A DNA stretch of 64,000 nucleotides, from the NCBI RefSeq assembly GCF_005405925.1, contig NZ_BJHV01000001.1, positions 7,440,001-7,504,000 on the forward strand, given 5' to 3'. The position numbers were made by a program, and so were the translations under genes. Below, one piece after another: positions 18,357 through 27,553 of the stretch (position 1 is its first letter; every line of letters begins with the position of its first letter). The notes under the pieces were generated by a model that saw nothing but the letters and a program-made list of their open reading frames with translations, made no database searches and was not told the DNA's origin. The stretch is from Streptomyces antimycoticus (GTDB lineage Bacteria > Actinomycetota > Actinomycetes > Streptomycetales > Streptomycetaceae).

Positions 18357-18797
18357 GTCGCCTCTTCTCTAGCTCGACGAGCTGTCGTACCAGGGTCAAC
18401 ATCCAACCAGCCTGAAATCGTTCCCGCTCGTGGCTTTTTCCCAAAAATTGCTTCTGAGTAGGCCGGATGGTGACGTTTGGCGGCGAATGAGCCGTATTGC
18501 CTAGCTTTGGTGTATTGCGTCGTTTGTCTGGTTCACCCTCCCGGCCGGGTTGCCGGTTGTGAATGATGACGTGCCCGGAGCCTAAATGGTTCATGCCTGA
18601 AAGGGAACGTGATGTGTGCGTCACCGCCACGAGGTATCGAACGTACGAGCGAAACGGTGGCCGGTGCGACTAGCATGGACGTTTCAACGGGTGGCGGCAC
18701 AAAGGCTCTATCAGGCCTCGGTACGCTCTGACGGGCGACCGTGCCACCATCGTGCCCACAGCTGGGCCAACCAGAAATTCAGCGAGGAGCGAACCGC
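18357..18797. other. Intergenic region between the DUF7455 gene and parE
   Basis: This 441-bp divergent region is more A+T-rich than its surroundings near 18420-18560 and must hold both promoters. I see no gene, tRNA or strong operator in it. The parE ribosome-binding site GAGGAG lies at 18784-18789. Confidence 0.5.
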
Positions 18798-20921
18798 GTG
18801 ACCGCCGACACGTCCGTGCCGTCCACTGCGCTGCTGACCGGAGCAGACCGGGGCGGCTCCAACTACACCGCGCGGCACCTTCTCGTCCTCGAGGGGCTCG
18901 AGGCAGTGCGCAAGCGCCCTGGCATGTACATCGGCTCGACCGACAGCCGTGGACTCAGCCACTGCCTCTGGGAGATCATCGACAACTCGGTCGACGAGGC
19001 CCTCGGCGGCTTCTGCGATCACATCGAGGTCATCCTCCACGACGACGGCTCCGTGGAGGTGCGCGACAACGGCCGGGGGATCCCGGTGGACGTCGAGCCC
19101 AAGACGGGGCTGTCCGGCGTCGAGGTCGTCATGACCAAGCTGCATGCCGGCGGAAAGTTCGGCGGCGGCTCGTACGCGGCCTCCGGCGGTCTGCACGGCG
19201 TCGGCGCCTCCGTGGTGAACGCGCTGTCCGCCCGTCTCGACGTGGAGGTGGACCGTGACGGCAAGACCCACGCGATCAGCTTCCGCCGCGGCGTCCCCGG
19301 GATCTTCACCGAATCCGGGCCGGACGCTCCGTTCGACCCGTCCAGCGGCCTCCTCAAGGGCAAGAGGGTCCCCAAGACCCGCACCGGCACCCGCATCCGT
19401 TACTGGGCGGATCGCCAGATCTTCCTCAAGGACGCCAAGCTCTCCCTGGAGACGCTGTACGCCCGCGCCCGGCAGACCGCGTTCCTGGTGCCGGGGCTGA
19501 CCCTGGTCGTCCGGGACGAGCGGGCCCTGGAGGGGCGGGAGGGGCCGGTCGAGGAGACCTTCCGCTACGACGGGGGGATCAGCGAGTTCTGCGAGTACCT
19601 CGCCCAGGACAAGGCCGTCTGCGATGTGCTGCGGCTGTCCGGCCAGGGCACCTTCAAGGAGACCGTGCCGGTCCTCGACGACCGCGGCCATATGACGCCG
19701 ACCGAGGTCACCCGCGACCTGGGCGTCGACATCGCGCTGCGGTGGGGCACCGGATACGACGCGACCGTGAAGTCGTTCGTCAACATCATCGCGACCCCCA
19801 AGGGCGGCACCCATGTCGCCGGCTTCGAGCGCGCGATCACCAGGACGGTCAACGAGGCGCTGCGCACCGCCAAGCTGCTGCGCGTCGCCGAGGACGACGT
19901 CGTCAAGGACGACGCCATGGAGGGCCTGACGGCGGTGGTGACCGTCCGACTGGCCGAGCCGCAGTTCGAGGGCCAGACCAAGGAGGTGCTGGGCACCTCG
20001 GCGGCCTCCCGGATCGTGGCCAATGTGGTCTCCAAGGAGCTCAAGGAGTTCCTGACCTCCTCCAAGCGGGATGCCAAGCAGCAGGCCCGGGCCGTCCTGG
20101 AGAAGGTCGTGGCCGCGGCCCGTACGCGCATCGCGGCCCGCCAGCACAAGGAGGCGCAGCGCCGTAAGACCGCGCTGGAGTCCTCTTCGCTGCCCGCGAA
20201 GCTGGCCGACTGCCGCAGTGACGACGTGGGCCGCAGCGAGCTGTTCATCGTCGAGGGGGACTCGGCGCTGGGTACGGCCAAGCTGGCCCGGAACTCCGAG
20301 TTCCAGGCGCTGCTGCCGATCCGCGGCAAGATCCTGAACGTGCAGAAGTCGTCGATCTCGGACATGCTCAAGAACGCCGAGTGCGGCGCGATCATCCAGG
20401 TGATAGGGGCCGGATCGGGCCGGACCTTCGACATCGATCAGGCGCGCTACGGCAAGGTGATCTTCCTCGCCGACGCCGATGTCGACGGGGCGCACATCCG
20501 CTGTCTGCTGCTGACCCTCTTCCAGCGCTATATGCGGCCGATGGTCGAGCAGGGACGGGTCTTCTCGGCGGTGCCGCCGCTGCACCGGGTAGAGCTGGTG
20601 AACCCCAAGCGGGGGCAGAGCAAGTACGTCTACACCTACTCCGACCAGGAGCTCCAGGAGACGCTGCTGGACCTCCAGCGCCGCGAGGTCCGCTACAAGG
20701 ACGGCATCCAGCGCTACAAGGGTCTCGGCGAGATGGACGCCGACCAGCTCGCGGAGACCACGATGGACCCGCGCCACCGCACCCTGCGGCGCATCAACAT
20801 CAGCGATCTGGAGGCCGCCGAGCGCGCCTTCGACCTGCTCATGGGCAATGAGGTCGCGCCCCGTAAGGAGTTCATCACCAACTCGGCGGCGACCCTGGAC
20901 CGGTCGCGCATCGACGTCTGA
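18798..20921 (+). CDS. parE: DNA topoisomerase (ATP-hydrolysing) subunit B, ParE
   Basis: This is the ATPase subunit of the second type II topoisomerase, which decatenates daughter chromosomes together with ParC. The GHKL ATPase motifs are EIIDNSVDEA, DNGRGIPV and GGLHGVGASVVNALS. The TOPRIM domain has VEGDSALGTAKLARN and DADVDGAHIRCLLL. The C-terminal RYKGLGEMDADQL segment is also typical. The length of 707 aa matches streptomycete ParE. GTG 18798 is preceded by GAGGAG at 8 nt. Its partner parC lies about 7 kb away on the other strand. Confidence 0.94.
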   Translation: MTADTSVPSTALLTGADRGGSNYTARHLLVLEGLEAVRKRPGMYIGSTDSRGLSHCLWEIIDNSVDEALGGFCDHIEVILHDDGSVEVRDNGRGIPVDVEPKTGLSGVEVVMTKLHAGGKFGGGSYAASGGLHGVGASVVNALSARLDVEVDRDGKTHAISFRRGVPGIFTESGPDAPFDPSSGLLKGKRVPKTRTGTRIRYWADRQIFLKDAKLSLETLYARARQTAFLVPGLTLVVRDERALEGREGPVEETFRYDGGISEFCEYLAQDKAVCDVLRLSGQGTFKETVPVLDDRGHMTPTEVTRDLGVDIALRWGTGYDATVKSFVNIIATPKGGTHVAGFERAITRTVNEALRTAKLLRVAEDDVVKDDAMEGLTAVVTVRLAEPQFEGQTKEVLGTSAASRIVANVVSKELKEFLTSSKRDAKQQARAVLEKVVAAARTRIAARQHKEAQRRKTALESSSLPAKLADCRSDDVGRSELFIVEGDSALGTAKLARNSEFQALLPIRGKILNVQKSSISDMLKNAECGAIIQVIGAGSGRTFDIDQARYGKVIFLADADVDGAHIRCLLLTLFQRYMRPMVEQGRVFSAVPPLHRVELVNPKRGQSKYVYTYSDQELQETLLDLQRREVRYKDGIQRYKGLGEMDADQLAETTMDPRHRTLRRINISDLEAAERAFDLLMGNEVAPRKEFITNSAATLDRSRIDV

Positions 20922-20950
20922 CGTCCGGCCCGTCGCCATGGCCGGTTCGG

Positions 20951-20976
20951 CGGGGTCTCCCACCCGGGAGGCCCCG
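20951..20976 (+). terminator. parE terminator
   Basis: An 11-bp stem (CGGGGTCTCCC with GGGAGGCCCCG, one G-U pair) with loop ACCC lies 29 nt after the parE stop and is followed by a short T-run. Confidence 0.7.
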
Positions 20977-21139
20977 TCGGCGTTTCCCCCCGGCCCGCTC
21001 CTGGAGTGCCGGTTCCGGGCCGTTCATCACCTGAGTCACCTGATGGGGTGAACGTCCGGTATTGAAGGGTCCTGGATCTTTCTGATCTGCCCATCCTTGG
21101 TCACGCGGCGAATGCGGCAGTGAACAAGGAGTGTTCGGG

Positions 21140-21592
21140 GTGGACATGCACAACGCTCGCGATACGGGAGCGGCGCGGGTGGAAGATCCGTGGTACGACG
21201 CGCTCGCGTCCGGCTGGGGCGAGCCGGACGACACGGACAGCGCAGCTCGGCGCGCGCGTCCGCCCGCCGCCCGGGAGGTCTACACGGAGGTGCACGGCAG
21301 CGCCGCGTTCCAGGAGGTGCGCCGGCGCTACCGCCGGTTCGTCTTCCCGGCGGCCGCCGCGTTCCTCCTCTGGTACCTCGCCTATGTCGTCGCGGCGACC
21401 ACCGCCCCCGGTCTGATGGCCCGCCCGGTCGTGGGCACGCTCAATGTGGCGATGGTCGCGGGGCTCGGGCAGTTCGCCACCACCTTCCTGCTGACCTGGG
21501 CGTACGCCCGGCACTCACGGTTGCGCCGGGACCGGGTCGCGCTCGAACTGCGCTGGGTGACGCAGGAGATGATGCGGGGGCGCGGCCGGTGA
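21140..21592 (+). CDS. DUF485 membrane protein (symporter partner)
   Basis: The 150-residue protein has two predicted membrane helices (FPAAAAFLLWYLAYVVAA and LGQFATTFLLTWAYA) after a polar N-terminus of about 70 residues, as in the DUF485/YjcH family. GTG 21140 is chosen because AAGGAG at 21126-21131 lies 8 nt upstream. GTG 21131 is possible but overlaps that site. The stop overlaps the symporter start (GTGA), so the two are translationally coupled, as yjcH is with actP. Confidence 0.85.
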   Translation: MDMHNARDTGAARVEDPWYDALASGWGEPDDTDSAARRARPPAAREVYTEVHGSAAFQEVRRRYRRFVFPAAAAFLLWYLAYVVAATTAPGLMARPVVGTLNVAMVAGLGQFATTFLLTWAYARHSRLRRDRVALELRWVTQEMMRGRGR

Positions 21593-23196
21593 CCGGCGAT
21601 CAGCAGAGCCTGGCGCTGCTGCTCTTCGGCGTCTTCGTGGCGGCCACCTTGGGGATCACCACCTGGGCGGGGCGCCGACGGCACGGCTCGCCGGAGGAGT
21701 TCTACGCGGGCGGGCGGCTGTTCTCCCCGATGGAGAACGGCTTCGCCCTCGCGGGTGACTACCTGTCGGCCGCGTCCTTCCTCGGCATCTCCGGACTCAT
21801 CGCGCTCTTCGGCTACGACGGGGTGCTCTACTGCGTGGGCTTCTTCGTGGCCTGGCTGGTGGTCCTGCTGCTGGTGGCCGAACTCGTCCGCAACTGCGGC
21901 CGGTTCACCCTGGCCGATGTGCTGGCCGCCCGGATGCGGGAGCGCCCGGTCCGGATCGCCGCGGGCGTCTCCTCGGTCACGGTCTGTGTGCTCTATCTCG
22001 TGGCCCAGATGGTCGGCGCGGGCAGTCTGGTCGCCCTGCTGATCGGGGAGACGGGCGGCCGTGCCCGCGCCTGGACGGTGATCGGCGTGGGCACCCTGAT
22101 GGTGGTCTTCGTGGCGCTGGGCGGGATGCGGGCCACGACCTGGATCCAGATCGTGAAGGCCGTGCTGCTGATGGGCGGGGCGATCGCGCTGACCACCCTG
22201 GTCCTCGTCCGCTTCCGCGGCGATCTCGACGCCCTGCTCAGCACCGCGGCGCACAACAGCGGACATGGCGTGGACTTCCTCGCCCCCGGCCTCACCTACG
22301 GCGGCGGCTGGACCGCCCGGCTGGACTTCGTGAGCCTCGGCCTGGCCCTGGTGCTGGGCACCGCCGGGCTGCCGCACATCCTCTCGCGCTTCTACACCGT
22401 GCCCACCGCCCGCGCCGCCCGCCGCTCGGTGATCTGGTCGATCGGGCTGATCGGCGGCTTCTACCTGATGACGATCGTGCTCGGCTTCGGCGCGGCCGCC
22501 GTGCTGGGCTCCGATGCCGTACGGGCTTCCAACGCGGCCGGGAACACGGCCGTTCCGCTGCTCGCACTCGATCTCGGCGGTGGCGCCGGATCGACCGGGG
22601 GCACGGTGCTGTTCGCGGTCGTCGCCGCCATCGCCTTCGCCACCATCCTCGCCGTCGTCGCCGGGATCACCCTCGCCTCCTCGGCCTCCGTCGCCCATGA
22701 CCTGTATGGCTCGCTGAGCCGGCGGGCGGGCCGTACACCGCGCGGCGAGGTGGTGGTCGCGCGGATCGCCGCGGTGGGGATCGGGACGGCCGCGATCGGG
22801 CTCGGGCTGCTCGCCGACGACCTCAATGTGGCGTTCCTGGTGGGGCTCGCGTTCGCCGCCGCCGCGTCGGCGAACCTCCCGGTGCTGCTGTACTCGCTGT
22901 TCTGGCGGCGGTTCACCGCGCGCGGCGCGGTGTGGTCGGTCTACGGAGGGCTGCTTCCGGCTGTGGTGCTGGTGGTGCTCTCCCCGGTGGTCTCCGGTGG
23001 CCCGGACGCGATCTTCTCCGGGGTGGACTTCCACCTCTTCCCGCTGCAGAACCCGGGCCTGGTCTCGGTGCCCCTCGGTTTCCTCGCGGGCTGGCTCGGG
23101 ACGGTGACCTCACCCGCGCCCGCCGACGTCCCCGGCCATGCCGCCAAGCACGCCGAGACGGAGGTGCGGGCCCTCACCGGGGCGGGCGCGGCCTGA
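21589..23196 (+). CDS. Sodium:solute symporter, acetate/monocarboxylate (ActP/MctC-like)
   Basis: The 535-residue polytopic membrane protein has about 13 hydrophobic segments. SSS-family features are GSPEEFYAGGRLFSPMENGFALAGDYLSAASFLGISG near the N-terminus, VALGGMRATTWIQIVKAVLL, and GTAGLPHILSRFYTVPTARAARRS. The pairing with DUF485 and the AGDYLSAASFLG motif point to uptake of acetate or another short organic acid. It overlaps DUF485 by 4 nt. It converges with a CitA/DcuS-type two-component system 23 nt downstream, which may control it. The exact substrate is inference. Confidence 0.88.
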   Translation: MTGDQQSLALLLFGVFVAATLGITTWAGRRRHGSPEEFYAGGRLFSPMENGFALAGDYLSAASFLGISGLIALFGYDGVLYCVGFFVAWLVVLLLVAELVRNCGRFTLADVLAARMRERPVRIAAGVSSVTVCVLYLVAQMVGAGSLVALLIGETGGRARAWTVIGVGTLMVVFVALGGMRATTWIQIVKAVLLMGGAIALTTLVLVRFRGDLDALLSTAAHNSGHGVDFLAPGLTYGGGWTARLDFVSLGLALVLGTAGLPHILSRFYTVPTARAARRSVIWSIGLIGGFYLMTIVLGFGAAAVLGSDAVRASNAAGNTAVPLLALDLGGGAGSTGGTVLFAVVAAIAFATILAVVAGITLASSASVAHDLYGSLSRRAGRTPRGEVVVARIAAVGIGTAAIGLGLLADDLNVAFLVGLAFAAAASANLPVLLYSLFWRRFTARGAVWSVYGGLLPAVVLVVLSPVVSGGPDAIFSGVDFHLFPLQNPGLVSVPLGFLAGWLGTVTSPAPADVPGHAAKHAETEVRALTGAGAA

Positions 23197-23219
23197 CGGG
23201 CAGGGGGCAAGGGCGGGGC

Positions 23220-23921
23220 TCAGACCCACACATACCGGTGCTCGGGGCGGCCTGTCTCACCGTATTTCAGGCTGAGCCGCACCCGCCCCGTGCGCTCCAG
23301 CAGCTTCAGATAGCGCTGTGCGGTCTGTCGGCTCAGCGAGGAGCGCTCGGCCACCTCCTGTGCCGACAGCGGACCCTCGGCGCCCCGCAGCACCTCCCGT
23401 ACGAGATCGGCGGTGAGCGCCGAGTGGCCCTTGGGCAGCTCCGCGGGGCCCGCCGAGGCGCCGCCCAGGGCGCCGAAGATCCGGTCCACCTGGTCCTGCC
23501 CGGCCTCGCCGTCGCCCTCCAGCGCACGGCGCAGCGCCGCGTACCCCTCCAACTTGGCGCGCAGCCCCGCGAAGGTGAAGGGCTTGACCAGGTACTGCAG
23601 CGCGCCATGGCGCATCGCCGCCTGGACGGTCGCGATATCGCGGGCCGCGGTCACCATGATGATGTCGGTGTGGTGGCCGAGCTGCCGCAGCCGCCGCACC
23701 AGGGACAGCCCCGTCTCATCCGGCAGATAGTGGTCGAGCAGCACCAGATCGACGGGGGTGGTCTCCAGGACGGCCAGCGCCTCGGCGGCGGAGTGCGCCT
23801 GCCCCGCGACGCGGAAACCGGCCACCTTTCCGACGTACGCGGCGTTGACCCGGGCCACCCGGACGTCGTCGTCCACGACCAGCACCTCCAGGAGCCCGCC
23901 CGGTCCGGATCCAAGGGTCAT
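23220..23921 (-). CDS. Response regulator, CitB/DcuR type
   Basis: The 233-residue protein has a receiver domain with acidic pocket VVDDD, phospho-acceptor Asp in LVLLDHYLPDETG and Lys in YLVKPF. A C-terminal helix-turn-helix (SAQEVAERSSLSRQTAQRYLKLLERTGRV) ends RPEHRYVWV. This is the architecture of regulators of C4-dicarboxylate and citrate uptake. Its ATG overlaps the kinase stop (ATGA). The neighbouring symporter is the obvious candidate target. Confidence 0.92.
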   Translation of the reverse strand: MTLGSGPGGLLEVLVVDDDVRVARVNAAYVGKVAGFRVAGQAHSAAEALAVLETTPVDLVLLDHYLPDETGLSLVRRLRQLGHHTDIIMVTAARDIATVQAAMRHGALQYLVKPFTFAGLRAKLEGYAALRRALEGDGEAGQDQVDRIFGALGGASAGPAELPKGHSALTADLVREVLRGAEGPLSAQEVAERSSLSRQTAQRYLKLLERTGRVRLSLKYGETGRPEHRYVWV

Positions 23922-25588
23922 CGTGGCTCTCCTGTAGCGGTCAGCGGCGCCCCGGCGGGCTGTTCGGCCAGTGCCTCGGGGAGGACGACGGTGAACTCCG
24001 CGCCCCCGCCCTCGCGGTCGGACACCCGCACGCTGCCACCCTGGCGTTCGGCCAGGCGGCGGACCAGCGCGAGCCCGATGCCGCGCTTGCCGTGCGCGGG
24101 CGGCTCCTTGGTCGACCAGCCCTCGGTGAAGACCACATCGCGCCGGTCGGCGGGGATGCCGGGGCCGGTGTCGGAGACCCGCAGCAGCACCGTACGGTCG
24201 TCCGCGCACAGCTCGACCTCGACGTGCGGCTCCCGCGAACCGACCGCCGCGTCCAGGGCGTTGTCGAGGAGATTGCCGACGATCGTCACCAGCCCCGGCG
24301 GGTCCACCAGCCGGTTGGGCAGCAGGCTGTCCCCGGCGACGGACAGCGAGACCCCGCGTTCGGTGGCCACCGTGGCCTTGCCGACCAGCAGGGAGGCCAG
24401 CAGCGGATCGTGCACCCGCTCGGTGACCTGCTCGGCGGTGACCCGGTGCACCCCGATCGCCTCGGTGATGAACTCCATTGCCTCGTCGTGCAGTTCGAGT
24501 TCGAGCAGGCCCAGGAGGGTGTGCATCCGGTTGGCGTGCTCATGGTCCTGTGCCCGCAGGGCGTCGATCAGCCCCCGGGTGCCGTCCAGCTCGCGGCCCA
24601 GCCGCTCCAGTTCGGTGCGGTCACGGAACGTGACCACCGCACCGCCGTCGTCCGTCGGCATCCGGTTGGCGACCAGCACCCGGCCGCCGCTGACGGTCAG
24701 CAGATCGGCGCCGGTGACCCGGCCGGACAGCACATCGGTCGTACGGCCCGGGGCGAGCACCGCCTCCAAGGGCCGGCCGGTGTCCTCGGGGCTCAGATCC
24801 AGCAGCCGCTGCGCCTCGTCGTTGATCAGCCGGATACGGCCGTGGGCGTCGAGGGCGACGACCCCTTCCCGGATGCCGTGCAGCATCGCCTCGCGCTCGG
24901 CGAGCAGCGCGGAGATATCGGAGAAGGCCAGGTCATGGGTGCGTCGCTGGAGCCGGCGGGCGACCACATACGCCGCCAGGGCGCCGACGGCGAGCGCGCC
25001 GCCCGCGTAGGCGAGCATCTCCGGGACCGAGGCGACGAGCCGGGCGCGGACGCTCTCGTAGGAGATGCCCACCGAGACCGCGCCCACGATACGGCCGCTC
25101 TCGGCGCGCAGCGGCACCTTGCCACGGGCCGACCGGCCGAGGGTGCCCTCGTCGATCTCCATGATCTCCCGGCCCTCGATGGCGTCGGTGGGGTCGGTGG
25201 AGACATGCTTACCGATCTCGCCCGGGGAGGTGTGCGACCAGCGCACTCCGCGCCGATCCATGATCACGACATACTCGGCGCCGGTCGTCCGGCGGATGCG
25301 CTCCGCCTCGGTCTGCACGGGCCCGTCGGGGGTGGGCCGGGTGTGCTGGAGCGTCTCGGCCAGCCGGGGCTCGGCGGCCGTGGTCTGGGCGATGGCGAGG
25401 GCGCGGCGCATGGCCTGGTCGTCGAGGTGGTCGCTGAGCGGCGCGAGGAAGAGGCCGGTCGCGAGCACGGTGACACCCGTGGCGATGGCCAGCTGCATCA
25501 GCAGGACCTGGGAGAAGACGCGTCGGGGCCAGCCGATGCGCCACCTTGTGGCCGTGGCTGCCTGCCCCGGCGGTATCGCGGCGCTCAT
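23918..25588 (-). CDS. Sensor histidine kinase, CitA/DcuS type
   Basis: The 556-residue membrane kinase has a first helix at about residues 27-50 and an extracytoplasmic PAS-like sensor (about 51-190, with EYVVIMDRRGVRWSHTSPGEIGKHVS). A second helix at about 192-210 and a cytoplasmic PAS domain follow. The kinase core has the phospho-acceptor in RAQDHEHANRMHTLLGL (His349), NLLDNALDAAV, DTGPGIP and GKRGIGLALVRRL. The family senses extracellular carboxylates. It is translationally coupled to the response regulator. Confidence 0.92.
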   Translation of the reverse strand: MSAAIPPGQAATATRWRIGWPRRVFSQVLLMQLAIATGVTVLATGLFLAPLSDHLDDQAMRRALAIAQTTAAEPRLAETLQHTRPTPDGPVQTEAERIRRTTGAEYVVIMDRRGVRWSHTSPGEIGKHVSTDPTDAIEGREIMEIDEGTLGRSARGKVPLRAESGRIVGAVSVGISYESVRARLVASVPEMLAYAGGALAVGALAAYVVARRLQRRTHDLAFSDISALLAEREAMLHGIREGVVALDAHGRIRLINDEAQRLLDLSPEDTGRPLEAVLAPGRTTDVLSGRVTGADLLTVSGGRVLVANRMPTDDGGAVVTFRDRTELERLGRELDGTRGLIDALRAQDHEHANRMHTLLGLLELELHDEAMEFITEAIGVHRVTAEQVTERVHDPLLASLLVGKATVATERGVSLSVAGDSLLPNRLVDPPGLVTIVGNLLDNALDAAVGSREPHVEVELCADDRTVLLRVSDTGPGIPADRRDVVFTEGWSTKEPPAHGKRGIGLALVRRLAERQGGSVRVSDREGGGAEFTVVLPEALAEQPAGAPLTATGEPR

Positions 25589-25639
25589 GGCAACGAAGGG
25601 TAACCAAGGGTGGGCCGGAGGGGCCGCGCCAGGACTCGG

Positions 25640-25783
25640 GGGAGGGGGCCGGGAGCGGCGATCCCGGGGTGGCGTGGGTGTTCGGAGGGGGCGGCGATCC
25701 CGGGGGCCACGGGGGGCGGGGCGTGGGCTCGGAGAGGGGTCCGGGAGCGGCGATCTCGGAGTGCCGCGCGGCCGGGGCGTGGG
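25640..25783. repeat. Degenerate GCGGCGATC repeats upstream of the kinase gene
   Basis: A motif close to GGGAGCGGCGATCCCGGGG appears at about 25651, 25690 and 25743, each followed by a GCGTGGG-type element. It fills the space between the sucrase stop and the kinase start. Confidence 0.5.
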
Positions 25784-26758
25784 CTAGAGGCGCCCGGCGG
25801 CCATCGCGGGTACGCCGGGTGCGGGCCGTTGGGCAGCCTGGATCCCGACGACCTCCATGCGGGCCGGGGAACCCAGGGGCAAGCCGCAGCTCTCGGGCCG
25901 CGGCGGCGCGGCGGCGACCTGCGCGACGCTCACCCGCCAGGCCCGGCCGTCGCGGTGCGCGACGGTCACCGACCAGACCGGCGCCTCGCCCTCGGTCCCC
26001 GCGACGCTCAGCGCGTCGGCCCCGTCCTCGCCGGTCAGCTCGCGGACGGCCAGCTCCGCCGCTTGGCCGGGGCGCTCCCAGGCGGAGCGGCCGCGGCAGC
26101 CCTCGGTGACGACCCGGCCCTGCCGCAGCGCCTCGATGACGTCCTTGACGCCCTGTGCGGTGGCGCGGCCGTAGGTGTAGCCGTGCGGCAGCACGACGAG
26201 GGTGGGGGAGAAGCGGTGACCGCCGATATGGGTGATCTCCCAGGTGCCGTGGACACCCGAGGCGGCCAGCTCACCGGCCAGCGGGCGGCCGAGGAGGGCG
26301 CAGCAGCGGTCGCGCTTGCCGTTGGTGCACACCAGCACCAGCGGATCGCCGGTGTACTCCTCCCAGGCCGCGGGGTCGTGGGGGCGCAGGGTGAGCCCGC
26401 GGGGGTCGCCCGCGCCCAGCGCGGCGAAGTCCAGACCGAGCAGCCGTGCGGGGTCGTCCAGGGCGGTGGTGCGGATCCAGGAGCGGCCGGGCCGGGTGTG
26501 GGCCACGAAGACCCGGTGCCGCGCGCCGGTGTGCAGATCGGCGTGACGGCCGGGGCGGCGGATCAGCGCGACCCGTATGCCGGTGCCCTCGGCGGCGTGC
26601 TCCAGCGCGCGTCCGAGGGCCCTGTCGAGCCGGCTGGCGGTGAGGGCCTCGGTGCCCCAGGGCCCGGGCTGTTCCACCAGCAGCCAGGTGGGGGCGGTGG
26701 CCGCCGTCCCGGCGAGCGGCTCGGACAGGTCGCGGGAAGCGGTCGCGCACGTGCTCAC
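25784..26758 (-). CDS. Sucrase/ferredoxin-like family protein (thioredoxin-like ferredoxin fold)
   Basis: The 324-residue protein belongs to the Sucrase/ferredoxin-like family. The C-terminal half has LVLVCTNGKRDRCCALLGRPLA and THIGGHRFSPTLVVLPHGYTYGR, the cysteine and histidine segments that probably bind a 2Fe-2S cluster, as in thioredoxin-like ferredoxins. GTG 26758 gives MSTCATASRDLSEPLAGTAATA. An IdeR/DmdR-type iron box touches the start codon, so expression should be repressed by iron. A role in iron homeostasis is inferred from this. It has no operon partner. Confidence 0.85.
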   Translation of the reverse strand: MSTCATASRDLSEPLAGTAATAPTWLLVEQPGPWGTEALTASRLDRALGRALEHAAEGTGIRVALIRRPGRHADLHTGARHRVFVAHTRPGRSWIRTTALDDPARLLGLDFAALGAGDPRGLTLRPHDPAAWEEYTGDPLVLVCTNGKRDRCCALLGRPLAGELAASGVHGTWEITHIGGHRFSPTLVVLPHGYTYGRATAQGVKDVIEALRQGRVVTEGCRGRSAWERPGQAAELAVRELTGEDGADALSVAGTEGEAPVWSVTVAHRDGRAWRVSVAQVAAAPPRPESCGLPLGSPARMEVVGIQAAQRPAPGVPAMAAGRL

Positions 26759-26777
26759 GAAGGTAAGCCTAACCTCT
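26759..26777 (-). promoter_or_regulatory. Iron box (DmdR/IdeR operator)
   Basis: On the - strand the 15-mer AGGTTAGGCTTACCT (26761-26775) matches the core of the actinobacterial iron box. The full 19-mer agrees at 14 of 19 positions with the consensus TTAGGTTAGGCTAACCTAA. It ends immediately upstream of the GTG at 26758. Confidence 0.8.
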
Positions 26778-26969
26778 CTTGATCGATAGTGCGCGTCGGA
26801 GTCCTGCGTGAGCGCCGGAGCCCTGGTGGAACGCGGGGTGGGAGCCGCTTGGGCGCCTTACGGCCCGCATGCGGCGGAGGGCGGCAGTCCGCATCCCGTC
26901 GCGTGCCTGCCGTTCCATGGGGCGGGAGCCAGGCGCGACAATGACGCTTCGGGGGTGGAGGGGGCGGAT

Positions 26970-27374
26970 ATGGGTGGTTTATGGGCGCGGTGGCGCAGGC
27001 GGCGGGGGAGACGCGGGGCACGCGCGCTGGACCCCGGGCTGAGGGCGATGGTGCGGGCGGCCTACGACGAGGGGCGGCCGATTCCCGAATCGCTCGCCCG
27101 TAAGGCGGCCGAGGCCGGTGATCCGCGGGGGATGACCGTCTACGGCATCGGGCTGGGCGAGCGGGGCGCGTACGCCGAGGCGGTCCACTGGCTGGGGAAG
27201 GCCGCCGCGACGGGTGACCTCTCGGCCATGGTGGTGCTCGGCACCGTCCACCTGGACCATGGTGAGCTGGGCGAGGCGGAGCGGCACTTCCGGCGGGCGG
27301 CGGAACGCGGCCACGCCGGTGCGCGCCTCGCCCTTCGGCAGCTGCGCGCCCGGCGCAACGGCAGCGGCCACTGA
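26970..27374 (+). CDS. Sel1/TPR-like repeat protein
   Basis: The 134-residue protein begins with a basic segment (MGGLWARWRRRRGRRG) and then has helical repeats of Sel1 type: ARKAAEAGDPRGMTVYGIGL, EAVHWLGKAAATGDLSAMVVLG and EAERHFRRAAERGHAGARLAL. Such repeats mediate protein contacts. The function is unknown. ATG 26970 is preferred over the open extension to 26808 because the extension has no domain features and GGAGG lies just upstream. Confidence 0.75.
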   Translation: MGGLWARWRRRRGRRGARALDPGLRAMVRAAYDEGRPIPESLARKAAEAGDPRGMTVYGIGLGERGAYAEAVHWLGKAAATGDLSAMVVLGTVHLDHGELGEAERHFRRAAERGHAGARLALRQLRARRNGSGH

Positions 27375-27553
27375 CACGTGTGCCGTGGCCTTCCGCCGCC
27401 TGCGAGGGTCGGGGCCGTGGCAGGTCACGGGGGCCGTGGCAGGTCACGCTCGCGGTCTTCACAACGGCCTTCCGCCACCCGCGAGGGTCGGGACCTTCCG
27501 CCGTCCCGGGGCGCCGGGGCCAGGGGAGCGAACGGCGCCGGGGCCAGGGGAGC
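27375..27553. repeat. Longer direct repeats beside the 19-bp array
   Basis: GGCCGTGGCAGGTCACG occurs twice near 27413-27449. CCTTCCGCC...GCGAGGGTCGGG occurs twice, and CGCCGGGGCCAGGGGAGCG occurs twice near 27512 and 27536. The region seems built by local duplication. I see no gene in it. Confidence 0.6.

Noticed and set aside
26808..26969. N-terminal extension of the Sel1-like protein
   Set aside because: The extension has no domain, and a better start with GGAGG lies at 26970.
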